Part shown: positions 1 to 10,784 of the stretch, in pieces
How the letters are laid out: each line of letters begins with the position of its first letter
How positions within the stretch are numbered: position 1 is the first letter of the stretch
The notes under the pieces: generated by a model
Database searches by the model: none
What the model saw: the letters and a program-made list of their open reading frames with translations, nothing else
Told to the model about the DNA's origin: nothing
Assembly (NCBI RefSeq): GCF_932294415.1
Contig: NC_065542.1
Location: 45,721,942 to 45,785,941, forward strand
DNA: 64,000 bases
Source of the DNA: Quercus robur
Lineage: Eukaryota; Streptophyta; Magnoliopsida; Fagales; Fagaceae
Direction: 5' to 3'
Translations under genes and position numbers: made by a program

Positions 1-290
1 CTTATTTTTTGTAACAAAAAATAAGTGGCGACTCCATACATAATCCCGAAAAGGGAAGGTGACGATGCCTCATCCCTTTTCTGAGAGCACCATTAGGAGA
101 TAGTTTTCCCGGTCTCTCACACATTGCATTGGACACGTTATAGATATAAAATACAAGAATATGTATGGTTTTGATTTTTGAATTACAATGGATATAATTT
201 TGGAGTCTGTTATGTTATCCAGAGTCTTACAAAAAGATATCAAATTTTTGATTTATACCTTCCAATCATGGTGGGAAAAAATATTGAAAG
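1..290. repeat. Segment alpha, copy 1, left part
   Basis: This stretch matches 45246-45535 almost base for base. It is the left flank of the Gypsy insertion, and the match resumes at 10785 after the element. Near its start is GTGGCGACTCC, which resembles the primer-binding region of some plant LTR elements, so alpha may begin with an old LTR remnant. That last point is weak. No gene is seen. Confidence 0.9.
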
Positions 291-907
291 TGTACGGCAC
301 CGAGCTTCCAAAGTCCATACTGCCCTTGGGCCCAGACCCATCTAGGCCCCGGGCCCAAGCCCATACCGGCCCTGGATGCAGGCCCGGCGCCGAGCTTCCA
401 AAGCCCGTATTGTCCTTGGGCCCGGACCCTTCTTGAAACTGCCTTAAAGTAAAAACAGGTTTTGAGCACAAAGTTCTCAGAGTTGACCGGTTGATCCTTC
501 CCGGAAGAGCGCATGAGTCATATCCGGGAAGGACATGATATGAACGGGAACGTGAGTTGCCGAACATAATCGGTGCAAATGGAAACAAGTTCCAAGATCA
601 TAAATGCTGCACCGCCCTTCCACCTAAACGACCACTTTAACCAGATAATACTGGACCTTTAGTAGCACTAACGGTGATTGTAATCATGATCTCCCCACTA
701 ACCTTGACTATAAATAGAAGAAAGTTGGGAGAAGAGGGGGTTCAGAAAAATTGAGAGAAAATAGTCAACGAGAGAGCATTTCAACTGAGTGTTACTTTGA
801 GTCTCTCTGCCGAGAACGACCCATTGTAGGAAATCCTTAAACCTACTACAAATAAATTGTGAGCCCAAGGAATCTAAGGCCCAGAACTCTTGTACTTGGT
901 TCTTACA
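291..907 (+). repeat. 5' LTR of the Gypsy/Tat element
   Basis: The 617-bp repeat begins TGTACGG and ends CTTACA. It holds an imperfect direct repeat of about 90 bp near its left end (GAGCTTCCAAAG at about 301 and 393). A TATA-like box, TATAAATA, lies at 709-716, which would place transcription start near 740-750. It is nearly identical to 10168-10784. Confidence 0.95.
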
Positions 908-909
908 AT

Positions 910-926
910 TGGCGCCCACCGTGGGG
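910..926 (+). promoter_or_regulatory. Primer-binding site of the Gypsy/Tat element
   Basis: TGGCGCCCACC begins two bases after the LTR end, where the tRNA-complementary primer site lies in this family. The exact tRNA was not determined. Confidence 0.75.
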
Positions 927-970
927 CCATCCTACGAAGCTGTGGTTCGAGTGAGACTCAAGCAAAGAAG

Positions 971-2290
971 ATGTCTGAGGAGCGTTCAAGAGGGCACGTT
1001 CCGAGCAATTCCGCAGGATCTTCCCGGGGATCGACGTGGAGGGAGAGAAGGCAGAAGCGGCTGGAGGATAGGGAGCATTCAAGAGGGGAGGAAAGGTCCG
1101 GATTGGGAGAAGGATCGGCCCAAACGCACCGGACGATTTCAAACGTCTCAGCACATCGGCAACATGATGATAGAGACCGGGAGCTGGAGCGGTTGCGCAG
1201 ATTGGTCATGGACTTGGAGCTGGAGGCAAGGGGTCGGCGCCACGAAAGGAACCACAACCCCCAACCCAGGAGGAACCGTGGCGAGGAAGGTTCCAACCGA
1301 TCTGTTACACAACAACACCGGGACCGATCCCATTCTCAAGAGTCACGTCGTCACTCCCGGGATATTCATCGTAGACGAGACCGTTCTCGGTCGCATGGAT
1401 ATGATAACCAAGGGTCAAAGTCGCCAGAGGAGCGGCAGCACCACAACGCCGCGATGGACGCCATGAGCAGGGCCTTGCGGATGGCGGCCCGGTCTCCATT
1501 CTCTGACGAGATTGAACGGGCACCCATGCCGAGCAGATTCACGCGTCCACCATTCAATTCCTATGAGGGGAGGACGGACCCCGTGGAGCATGTTAGTCAT
1601 TACATCCACATGATGTCGTTGCATGCGCACAACGATGCATTGATGTGTAAAGTATTCCCCTCTAGTCTCGGCTCTACCGCACTGAGATGGTTCAATGGGT
1701 TGCGGAAAGGTTCTATACACAGCTTCGCCGAGTTGATTCAGGAGTTCGGCAGCAGGTTCGTAACATGCAGCCGAGTGCAACAACCGGTCGACGCGTTGCT
1801 GTCCATGAAAATGAGGGTCGGGGAAACCCTTCGGAGCTATGCCAGCCGATATTGGGAACTCTACAATGAGATCGGTGGGGGAAACGAGAAAATTGCGGCT
1901 AGTACCTTCAGGATGGGGCTTCCCGAGGATTCTGAACTACGGGAGTCGCTAACAAGAAGACCCCCGGAGGACATGAGGCAACTGATGAGACGCATAGAGG
2001 AGTACAAACGCCTGGAGGATGACCGGCTGCAAAGCAGGGGGAAAACCCCTTTTACGGGGAGATCTCGGCAAAGCATTTTACTGCCAAAGCCGAAAAGGGA
2101 CTTCAGAATGCAGGAACCAAAGGTGCAGATGGAAGGGGTTAATGTGTTGTTTAAAGAGCCCGTGCACAAGATACTGGAACGGATAAGGAACGAGCCATTC
2201 TTCAGATGGTCGAACAAAATGGGGGGCGACCCATCTCGGAGGAACCAAAGCTTATACTGCACTTATCACAGAGACAAGGGGCACACCACC
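971..2290 (+). CDS. gag: gag region of the Gypsy/Tat element (fossil)
   Basis: The region opens with a strongly basic, Arg/Ser/His-rich N-terminus and continues into the retrotransposon gag fold, recognisable by a tract resembling FYTQL-type gag helices and by the typical ALRWFNGL segment. Its end approaches a zinc-knuckle-like Cys/His stretch. It would form the particle core that packages element RNA. The likely start is the ATG at 971, because the frame upstream lies in the LTR and primer site. It is part of a broken polyprotein. Confidence 0.85.
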
Positions 2291-2559
2291 GAGTAGTGTA
2301 GAGTATTGAAAGATCATCTCGGGTAGTTAGTGAAGGCAGGGCACCTGAAAGAGTTTGTAGCAGATTCCACTGACCGGGAGACCGAGCAGGGCGCCCCACA
2401 GAGAAGGAATCCACTTCCACCACCCCGGGGGGTAATCAACGTCATTCATGCCGCACCGAGAGGGGCAGCAGCGGCAAGGATGGTGATGACAGTGGCTCGC
2501 GCGGAGGGAGAATCATCCAAGAAGCAAAAGAGAGTTGGACGGCTAGACATCTCGTTCGG

Positions 2560-2930
2560 AGAAGATGATTTCGAAGGAACCATCCAACCTCACGACGACG
2601 CTTTGGTGGTGACCGCCCGGATAGGCGGATTCCTGGTGAAGAGGGTGATGATTGATCAGGGTAGCGGGGCTGACGTCATGTACCCGGACCTCTTCGAAGG
2701 GCTCGGGTTAAAAACCCAGGATTTGGCAAAGTATAACACGCCATTGGTCTCGTTTGACGGGAGAATTGTGATTCCCGAGGGGCAAATCTCACTCCCTGTG
2801 GACATGGAGGGCAAGGAAGTTGTAGTTACGTTCATAGTAGTCCGATCGTTCGCACCTTACACCGCAATCCTGGGGAGGCCGTGGATTCACGCCATGGGGG
2901 CTGTTCCGTCCACCCTTCACGTGAAAGTAA
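2560..2930 (+). CDS. Aspartic protease region of the Gypsy/Tat element (fossil)
   Basis: A retropepsin-like domain is recognised from a IDQGSGADV active-site motif followed by the ILGRPW segment typical of plant Gypsy proteases. In the family it cleaves the Gag-Pol polyprotein. It lies between gag and RT, as expected for Ty3/Gypsy order. Fossil; not active as a whole polyprotein. Confidence 0.85.
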
Positions 2931-3289
2931 AATTTCCTACTGAGCACGGAGTTGTAGAGGTAAGGGGAAATCAGCAGGTGACGAAGCAATGCCTAGTAGC
3001 CGCGGTCCAGTGGGAAAAGGAGCAGCTTGGCCAAGCTGAGTACGCCGAGAAAGAGACTGCATAGCAATTACAGATACCCCAGGAAAAGGGGGCGGACGTT
3101 GCCGAGGAGGTACTGAAGGTAAGAATTCTCCCAGATAGTGGCAAATACTTCCAGATAGGTACAAGCATGGATGACCGGGAAAGGGTAGAGATGTTGTTGT
3201 TCCTGTTGCAGAACATAGATGTCTTCGCATGGAACCCGTATGAAGTGCCCGACGTAGACCCCGAGTTCATTGTTCACAAACTCAATGTG

Positions 3290-4560
3290 GACCCATCATT
3301 TCCTCCGAAAAAGCAGAAGCCGAGAAGAGCATCAAAGGAGCACGTCGATGCAGTAAACCTGGAGGTCCAGAGACTGAAGGAAGCCGGGGTCATAAAAGAA
3401 ATATTCTTCCCGAGATGGCTAGCAAACACTGTCGTAGTAAAGAAGAAGAGCGGTAAATGGAGAGTTTGCGTGGACTTCACCGATTTAAACAGAGCGTGTC
3501 CCAAGGATCCGTTCCCGATGCCCAAGATAGATCAGTTGGTGGATGCCACGTACGGGCACCCGAGAATGAGTTTCCTGGACGCCTTCCAAGGCTACCACCA
3601 GATTGCCTTAGCACCCGAGGACCGAGAGAAGACAGCGTTTATATCCCCGAACGCAAACTATCACTACGAGGTCATGCCGTTTGGATTGAAGAATGCCGGG
3701 GCCACCTACCAGCGTATGATGACAAGGATGTTCCGGGAAAAAATTGGTTGCACGGTTGAAGTTTATATCGACGACATGGTGGTAAAGAGCAGAAAAGAGT
3801 CGCTGCATACTGAAGACCTTCGGGGAGTATTCGAGATACTACAACGACACAGGCTGCGCCTCAATGCCGAAAAGTGCACTTTCGGAGTGGGGGCTGGCAA
3901 GTTCCTGGGTTATCTGATCTCCACTCGGGGAATAGAGGCTAACCCCGACCAAATAGAGGCAATCAATCGCCTCAAACCACCGAGCAACCCTAAGGAGGTG
4001 CAGGTGCTCACCGGGATGTTGGCCGCCCTGAACCGATTCATCTCCAAGTTTGCCGATCGCTGCCGGCCATTCTATCAACTTCTGAAGAAGTGGAAGGGGT
4101 TTCAATGGGACGAGAGCTGCGATGAAGCTTTTCGAGAACTAAAGGGGTATTTGGCAAAGGCGCCGAGGTTGACGGCCCCGGAGCCCGGGGAGGACCTGTT
4201 TATGTACCTTGCAGTCACCAATCATGCCGTAAGTGCCGTATTACTAAGGGACCGGGGAGTGCAAATACCGGTGTATTACGTAAGCAAGACCTTGGTCGAC
4301 GCCGAGACGAGGTACCTGCCTCTTGAAAAGTTGGTTTTGGCCTTGGTACACGCCACGAGGAAGTTACCACACTACTTCCAGGCACACACAGTGTTCGTCC
4401 TCACCGAGTATCCATTGCAATCACTGTTGAAGAGATCCGATTTCACGGGACGGATTGCTAAGTGGGGGACTCGGTTGGGATCGTTTGACATAAGATACCG
4501 ACCAAGAAGCTCGGTGAAAGGGCAGATTCTCGCTGATTTCATCGCGGAATTTACACCTAA
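3290..4560 (+). CDS. Reverse transcriptase and RNase H region of the Gypsy/Tat element (fossil)
   Basis: The RT fingers and palm are clear: a WRVCVDFTDLN block, a FLDAFQGYHQI block, and the catalytic YIDDMV box. They are followed by the connection and first RNase H domain (FLMYLAVT-like start, ending ADFIAEF). In the family it copies element RNA into DNA and removes the RNA strand. Sequence of the blocks is typical of the Tat lineage. Fossil. Confidence 0.93.
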
Positions 4561-4589
4561 AAATGAAGGCCAGGTAATCTGTAGTGCGG

Positions 4590-4985
4590 AGATTCGCCCG
4601 TGGAGGTTATTTGTGGACGGCGCATCAAACGCTATGGGGGCCGGGGCTGGTATTGTCATAATCACCCCTGAAGGTATGCGACTGGAACATTCCTTCAGAT
4701 TGGGGTTCAAAGCCTCGAACAACGAAGCCGAATATGAGGCCCTGTTGGCCGGACTAAGGGCAGTATTGCATCTGGGCGCCAGGGATGTGGAGATCTACTC
4801 AGACTCTCGGCTGGTTGTTTATCAGATCACGGGGGACTTCGAGGCTCGGGATCCCCGAATGAAAGCTTATCTGAGTACGGCAAAGCAGATCATCGGTCAG
4901 TTTAGAACGGTAAAGATATCCCAGGTGGCCCGGTCGCAAAACAAGCATGCTGACTCTCTTGCCACGTTAGCCTCATCGGCTATCG
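4590..4985 (+). CDS. Archaeal-type RNase H region of the Gypsy/Tat element (fossil)
   Basis: A second RNase H fold follows the first: LFVDGASN, then NNEAEYEALLAGL, then IYSDSRLVV, then NKHADSLA, supplying the usual D-E-D-D acidic positions. A duplicate RNase H of archaeal type just upstream of integrase is characteristic of the Ogre/Tat branch and is the main reason for the lineage call. Confidence 0.9.
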
Positions 4986-5179
4986 AGGACACCCCGAGGC
5001 TTATCACGATTGAACTTGTAAGGGAACCAAGCATCTGTGTGAAGACTGCCCTCGACCGTGCCGGAGTAGAGGTTGCGCAGGTGTCGGTGGCCGGACCATG
5101 CTGGATGAACCCGATCATAGACTTTCTTTCCGAAGATAAAGTTCCAGAGGATGAGGCCGAGGCCAATAAGATTCGATGA

Positions 5180-6340
5180 ATGGCTCCCAGGTACTGGTTG
5201 TCCTCGGACCGAAAGTTGTACAGAAGGTCCTTCGCCAGCCCTTACCTCTTGTGCCTGCATCCTGAAAAAGTCAAGGAGCTTCTAACCGAGCTGCATGAGG
5301 GAGTATGCGGCGGGCATGCCGGGGGACGATCTTTAGCACACAGAGCAATGACGCAGGGGTTTTGGTGGCCACAGATGCAGAAGGACGCCGCCGAATACGT
5401 TCGGAGTTGCGAACAATGTCAAAGGCACGCCCCAATGATCCATCAGCCGACCGGACATCTAAACCCTGTCAGCAGCCCATGGCCATTTGCACAATGGGGG
5501 CTCGACATCCTCGGGCCATTCCCCCGAGCAACGGGGAACCGCCGTTTTGTACTAGTGGCCGTGGATTACTTCACAAAGTGGGCTGAAGCCGAAGCCTTGG
5601 CCAATATCCGGGATACCGACGTGAAAAAGTTTGTGTGGAAAAACATAGTTACAAGGTTTGGGGTGCCGAATTCACTAGTGACAGACAACGGGCTACAGTT
5701 CGACAGCAATGCTTTTCGGACCTTTTGCAGCGAGCTCGGCATCAAGAACAAGTATTCAACCCCGGCATACCCCCAGAGCAACGGCCAAGCTGAAGCAGTA
5801 AACAAGACTATTTTGAACGGGCTCAAGAGAAGGTTGGATGGAGCGAAAGGAAGGTGGGCAGAAGAACTACCCAGTGTTTGGTGGGCCTACCGCACGACCC
5901 CCAGGAGATCCACGGGGGAAACCCCATTTTCTCTGGCATACGGAGCAGAAGCGGTGATACCAACCGAGGTGAGCTTATGCAGCGCGCGGGTCGTCGGGTT
6001 TGACCCCGTACAGAACGCCGACCTTATGATGGAGCAGTTGGATTGGCTAGAAGAATGCAGGGAAGCCGCGACCGTACGTCTTGCCGAGTATCAGCAGAAG
6101 CTGGCGCAAAGGTACAACCGAAATGTAAGGACCAGGGAATTCAGCGCCGGGGAATTGGTGTTAAGAAGGGTAGTAGGGAACATGCGGGACGTGGCTGCAG
6201 GGAAGCTTGCTCAGAGTTGGGAGGGACCATACAGAGTCACAGCCATCGTAGGGGCAGGGGCTTACTACTTGGAGGACCTGGACGAGAGGCCGCTCCCCCG
6301 ACCATGGAACGCCAACAACCTGAAGAAATTCTACGCGTAA
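5180..6340 (+). CDS. Integrase region of the Gypsy/Tat element (fossil)
   Basis: The HHCC zinc-binding N-terminus (a His pair, then CEQCQ) is followed by the DDE core: the GLDILGPFP block, VTDNGLQF and SNGQAEAVNK. A C-terminal basic segment with GPYRV follows. No chromodomain is seen, as expected for Tat elements. In the family it inserts the DNA copy into the host genome. Part of a broken polyprotein. Confidence 0.92.
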   Translation: MAPRYWLSSDRKLYRRSFASPYLLCLHPEKVKELLTELHEGVCGGHAGGRSLAHRAMTQGFWWPQMQKDAAEYVRSCEQCQRHAPMIHQPTGHLNPVSSPWPFAQWGLDILGPFPRATGNRRFVLVAVDYFTKWAEAEALANIRDTDVKKFVWKNIVTRFGVPNSLVTDNGLQFDSNAFRTFCSELGIKNKYSTPAYPQSNGQAEAVNKTILNGLKRRLDGAKGRWAEELPSVWWAYRTTPRRSTGETPFSLAYGAEAVIPTEVSLCSARVVGFDPVQNADLMMEQLDWLEECREAATVRLAEYQQKLAQRYNRNVRTREFSAGELVLRRVVGNMRDVAAGKLAQSWEGPYRVTAIVGAGAYYLEDLDERPLPRPWNANNLKKFYA

Positions 6341-6454
6341 CCGTCGATGTAAGCCAAAACTTGTATTCTATAAAGATTAAGAGTATGATGAACTTTTTTG
6401 TCTTTGCTGTTTTTGAACCTGTAGCCGCGCACCAAGAGAATCGCCAGCAGAACC

Positions 6455-6945
6455 TAAGGACAGAAACCTGACTCTCGGCCCGATCAATATCGCCGAGCAG
6501 GTGAAAACCTTACAAACAAAATCCTAAGGACAGAAACCTGACTCTCGGCTCGATCAATATTGCCGAGCAGGTGAAAACCTTACAAACAAAATTCAAAGGC
6601 CAGAAACCTGACTCTCGGCTCGGTCAATATCGCCGAGCAGGTGAAAACCTGACGAATAAATCTTAAGGGCAGGAACCTGACCCTCGGCTCGATCAATATC
6701 GCCGAGCAGGTGAAAACCTTACAAACAAAATCCTAAGGACAGAAACCTGACTCTCGGCTCGATCAATATCGCCGAGCAGGTGAAAACCTTACGAACAAAA
6801 TTCAAAGGCCAGAAACCTGACTCTCGGCTCGATCAATATCGCCGAGCAGGTGAAAACCTGACGAATAAATCTTAAGGGCAGGAACCTGACCCTCGGCTCG
6901 GTCAAAATCACCGAGCATGTGTGAAACTTGCAATTAAATCTATGA
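6455..6945 (+). repeat. Tandem array, unit about 70 bp, about seven copies
   Basis: A unit beginning near GAAACCTGACTCTCGG recurs about every 70 bp, near 6463, 6533, 6603, 6670, 6741, 6811 and 6880. Each unit holds a short inverted repeat, CTCGG...CCGAG, separated by about 14 bp, which could form a small hairpin. The array lies inside the Gypsy element just after integrase. Tandem arrays in this position are common in Ogre/Tat elements and may seed satellite DNA. Confidence 0.9.
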
Positions 6946-6959
6946 AGACAAAAACTTGA

Positions 6960-7380
6960 TTCTCGGTTAAAATCGAATATCCGGACAAACGGAAACTTTG
7001 CAAACAAATGCTCGAAGGATGGAAACTCAATTCTCAGTCAAACCGAAACCTGATAAAAACCTAAACCTTTTTACAAAAACTAAATCCAAATAGCGCTCTC
7101 AAAACTACCCACAGCTCCGCATAACAGGTTCTCGGGGGTACCATTCTGTTAAACGGCCATAGCACAGGTATAATTCAAGCAAAGCACAAACGGATATAAT
7201 TTCACTCAACAAATTGACACAGGAAAAGGAAACGGACTACCAATTAAACAAGTAAAAGCAATTGTTCAATCACCACATCTCGGTGACATGGGCAAATAAA
7301 ACCAATAAAATAGAGCAACGGTTCAATCACCACATCCCGGTGACATAGGCAAATAAAAATGAAATAAAAAGAAAATAAAG
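6960..7380. other. Non-coding spacer in the Gypsy element
   Basis: Between the tandem array and the end of the antisense gene the sequence is AT-rich, with decayed copies of the array unit to about 7060 and a short direct repeat containing GTTCAATCACCACATC at about 7264 and 7321. No gene is seen. Confidence 0.6.
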
Positions 7381-9672
7381 TCAACTAGGGGGTTGAGTCG
7401 GTGGTGGCACTTCCTGCTGGACGATCAGGGAGAAAGGCTGGGCCTCGTCAAGAAGTTCCTGCACAGTAGGTATGCTCGTGGCCTCCAGTTCCTCGGGCTC
7501 AGCATGGGAGTCGATTTGTTCGACCAACTCCCTCATACTGGCCGTCTCCTCCTCATCAAGAGCAGCCGGGGCGTCCTGGCCGGCAGGTACAGGGTTCGGA
7601 AATGGAATCTGGCTGGGGTCCCTCAGCGGTGAGTCCTCAGGAACTCCCATTGCCTGAAGAGCAGCAAACCACCCGGCCTCGAAACCCATACGCCGAGCCC
7701 CAGTCACCACCGGCTCTGCGGAGTTCTCGGCATCGGCGAAACCTACGTCATACCACTTCTACTCCGCGGCCGCCAAGCCGGCCCTGAGATCGGCTATCTC
7801 GTCAGCATGAGAAGTGTTGAGGCTGAGGGCTTCGGCTAGCTTAAGTTCCGTCTCATTTTGCCGGGTCAGGAGCTCGGTACACCTTTTTTCAGCCGATGCT
7901 CGGAACTTCTCCGCGGTAGCAGCCTTCTTCTCGGCAGACTCAGCAATCTTTGCCTTTTCCTTGGCGGTTTTTATTGCTGCCTCCCGCGCCTCCTTCTCGC
8001 GCTCATTCTCCTCATCAAGCTCCCGTGCCCGGGCAGCCATGATATGAGCCAGTTGAGCGGCCTAGCAAGCACGGGGGTTAACAAAGAAACCCAGGGAAAT
8101 CTATATATATACGAAAGTAAAGAGATAAAAGAATTACCGCAATGGCGTGCCACTCTAACCGGCGCCCCACAGACTCCTCGGACCCATCCTCGAAAGCATG
8201 CACGTCCTCGGGGAGTTGAAGAGCTCCAGCCAAAGTTTGGGCGATACGACCGCCCTCGCCCTTATCCCACATCCGAATGGAGGCGATTGAGGGCAATGGC
8301 TTGCCGTCCAAAAGGAACTTAGGCTCCCACTCTGGAGCCACTTGGGAGGAGGACGCGCCCCCCGTGCCAGCTTCGGTTGGCGGCTCGCGGATAACGATTC
8401 CGCCAGTTGGACGGGGAGGAGTCTGAACTACGGCGTCCCCCGGACCGGTGGAATGTTGCTCGGTTACTTTCTGTTTCTTCCGGGCACGTCCGGACTGCGA
8501 GGGGGGAGGAGGTTGAGAAACTGGACCCCGACCCTGAGTAGGCGGGGGCTGGTTGGTCGGCCGGGCACCAGGCACGAACCTGTCGAGGGTCATTGCTCTC
8601 CTTGCCACCATTCTTACACCGGGCTGGATCGCTTTAGCTAGCAGGTTAGCCGCGTCTGTCACTTGCTGTTGGTGCTCGGCAGGTGGATCCTCGGGATGGG
8701 GCTGCTCTTGGGCTTGGTCCCCTTGTTGTATGGCTTCGTGAGCTCTCTCTCTAAGGCGCCGGGACACCTGTTCCGCGGAATCGTCTCGCTGGGGAACTAG
8801 TTCGTCCGCGGCAGTGAACCGCCGACCAAATTCCCTCGCTTCCCCGGTTGTAAGCTTCGGCGGCAAGAAGTTCACGTACCGGACGTCTATGTACGATAGC
8901 AAGGGGCTGTCAACTATCAACGCCTGCTTGAAAGGCTGCTAAGTAGAGTAAACCGGTTCCACGCCGAGGATCAGGTGTGAGGCCCGGAGTTGCCCGTCCC
9001 AATGCACAAAGATCTCGGAACGGAGGACGAAGTTTAGGTCCTTGACGTGGACGGCTCTGAGGTCCTGAACAAAAACTTTGCCGTCTGCAAAAGAACAGAT
9101 AACGCGTTAGCTTTTAACAAATAAAAATTTTCTTTTACTCAAACAACTATAAGAAGGGGAGGGTACGAACCCACTTCACGCCATGTGAGGGGGCAAGGGA
9201 TCTCCCCGGCAAACCAATTGCCGCGCACCCTGACGAACTCCCCGGCGGAGTTCCTGTTCGAATCGGGTAGGCACGATATCAGCCGTACCCGAGCATCCCT
9301 CGTCTTTAAATAATAATTTGTGGACTTGCTCCCACAGAGGCTGTACATTTGGTTAATATCATGTTGGTCTAATTGTAAGTTAAAGGTTCGGTTCAATTGG
9401 CTGACACAACTAACTACTCGGTAAAAATTGGGGGGAAGCTGGTCGGGGCACAGCCCATAGTAGGTGAGTGTGTTTATCAGGAGGGGATCTACCGGGAACC
9501 TAACCCCACCTTCTAAGATGGACATCAAAGGAAAGAAGGCTGTACCCTGCCCTCGGTGGAGTTCCATATCACTCTCGTGACAGTAGGCCACGTCCACGTC
9601 ACTGGGAATACTAAATTTACTCCTAAAGGTGGCCAACGCAGCCGGGGTATCTAGGAGGTAAGAATAACCCAT
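7381..9672 (-). CDS. Antisense gene inside the Gypsy/Tat element (fossil)
   Basis: Three open stretches lie on the strand opposite to gag-pol: about 9672-9171, 9084-8138 and 8061-7381. They are separated by short intervals with GT-AG borders, so they look like exons of one antisense gene. The first stretch resembles the plant 'putative gypsy-type transposon' domain, with a GVRFPVDPLL-like core followed by a YGLCPDQLPPN segment. The middle is rich in Pro, Gln and Gly. The last carries a long coiled coil rich in Ala, Glu and Lys. Extra antisense genes between integrase and the 3' LTR are known from several plant Gypsy families; their role is not established. At least a break or two is present. 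Confidence 0.8.
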
Positions 9673-9866
9673 CTACAAAGCCTAAAACTATAAGAATGAA
9701 CTCAAAGAAACAAAGCTGAAGGAACAGGAAGGGGAAGGAAGACTTACTTTGGGTTCTAAGGAGGAAAAGAACGCTGAGCAAGCAAGCACACAGAACTATG
9801 GTCGGCAGAGAGTAGACGCTAAAGATCAGAGGCGAAGGAAAAATGGAATGGTGTGTGGAGAAGGAC

Positions 9867-9874
9867 TATTTATA
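9867..9874 (-). promoter_or_regulatory. Possible TATA box of the antisense gene
   Basis: Read on the minus strand, TATAAATA lies about 195 bp upstream of the first antisense start at 9672, in a sensible core-promoter position. It would let the antisense gene be transcribed independently of the LTR promoter. No transcript evidence is available here. Confidence 0.5.
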
Positions 9875-10154
9875 GAGCCAAAAGAAACGGGGGAAGAGGA
9901 AACGCTTAATCAAGCAATAAATGGGCACAGCCTACGAGCGACCCAACGAATGCCAAGCGTAACTGATGTGCGCGCCGCTTCGGTTTACGAACCGTCAGGC
10001 AATAATGACGACTGAGCCTGGCGCCGCGAAACGGCGCGTCTTTTGAGATGAATTTTAATGAGAAGTGACAGCCAGAAGTCCCAGGTTAGAAGACTCCTGG
10101 GATCAAAAGGCCCTAAGCAGCACCTTGATTCTCCTCGGCAACCGAGTATGAATC

Positions 10155-10167
10155 AAGGGGGGGCTAT
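10155..10167 (+). promoter_or_regulatory. Polypurine tract of the Gypsy/Tat element
   Basis: AAGGGGGGGCTAT sits immediately before the 3' LTR, where plus-strand DNA synthesis is primed in this family. Confidence 0.85.
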
Positions 10168-10784
10168 TGTATGGCACCGAGCTTCCAAAGTCCATACTGC
10201 CCTTGGGCCCAGACCCATCTAGGCCCCGGGCCCAAGCCCATACCAGCCCTGGATGCAGGCCCGGCGCCGAGCTTCCAAAGCCCGTATTGTCCTTGGGCCC
10301 GGACCCTTCTTGAAACTGCCTTAAAGTAAAAACAGGTTTTGAGCACAAAGTTCCCAGAGTTGACCGGTTGATCCTTCCCGGAAGAGCGCATGAGTCATAT
10401 CCGGGAAGGACATGATATGAATGGGAACGTGAGTTGCCGAACATAATCGGTGCAAATGGAAACAAGTTCCAAGATCATAAATGCTGCACCGCCCTTCCAC
10501 CTAAACGACCACTTTAACCAGATAATACTGGACCTTTAGTAGCACTAACGGTGATTGTAATCATGATCTCCCCACTAACCTTGACTATAAATAGAAGAAA
10601 GTTGGGAGAAGAGGGGGTTCAGAAAAATTGAGAGAAAATAGTCAACGAGAGAGCATTTCAACTGAGTGTTACTTTGAGTCTCTCTGCCGAGAACGACCCA
10701 TTGTAGGAAATCCTTAAACCCACTACAAATAAATTGTGAGCCCAAGGAATCTAAGGCCCAGAACTCTTGTACTTGGTTCTTACA
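10168..10784 (+). repeat. 3' LTR of the Gypsy/Tat element
   Basis: This is a 617-bp near-copy of 291-907, with about five base differences and no length change. It ends CTTACA and is followed directly by the target duplication GAAAG at 10785-10789. Its TATAAATA box is at 10586-10593. Confidence 0.95.

Larger units (their letters stand above)
291..10784 (+). mobile_element. Ty3/Gypsy LTR retrotransposon, Tat lineage (Retand-like)
   Basis: A complete-looking element of about 10.5 kb has 617-bp LTRs at both ends (TG...CA) and a perfect 5-bp target duplication, GAAAG, at 286-290 and 10785-10789. Its order is LTR, primer-binding site, gag, protease, RT, RNase H, archaeal-type RNase H, integrase, a 70-bp tandem array, an antisense gene, polypurine tract and LTR. 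The second, archaeal-type RNase H before integrase is the hallmark of the Ogre/Tat group, and the extra antisense gene is known from some relatives. The two LTRs differ at about 5 of 617 sites, all transitions, so the insertion is young. The coding part is a fossil with roughly four or five breaks. The paralogous site near 45531 is empty. Confidence 0.95.

Noticed and set aside
253-588. Minus-strand open frames in the Gypsy LTRs
   Set aside because: Also present in the 3' LTR, low-complexity Gly/Pro content, no family match; chance frames in GC-rich LTR DNA.
1415-1783. Minus-strand frame opposite gag
   Set aside because: Shadow of the gag frame with no domain.
7393-8741. Plus-strand frames opposite the antisense gene
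   Set aside because: Composition and coiled-coil content support the minus strand; the plus frames are shadows.
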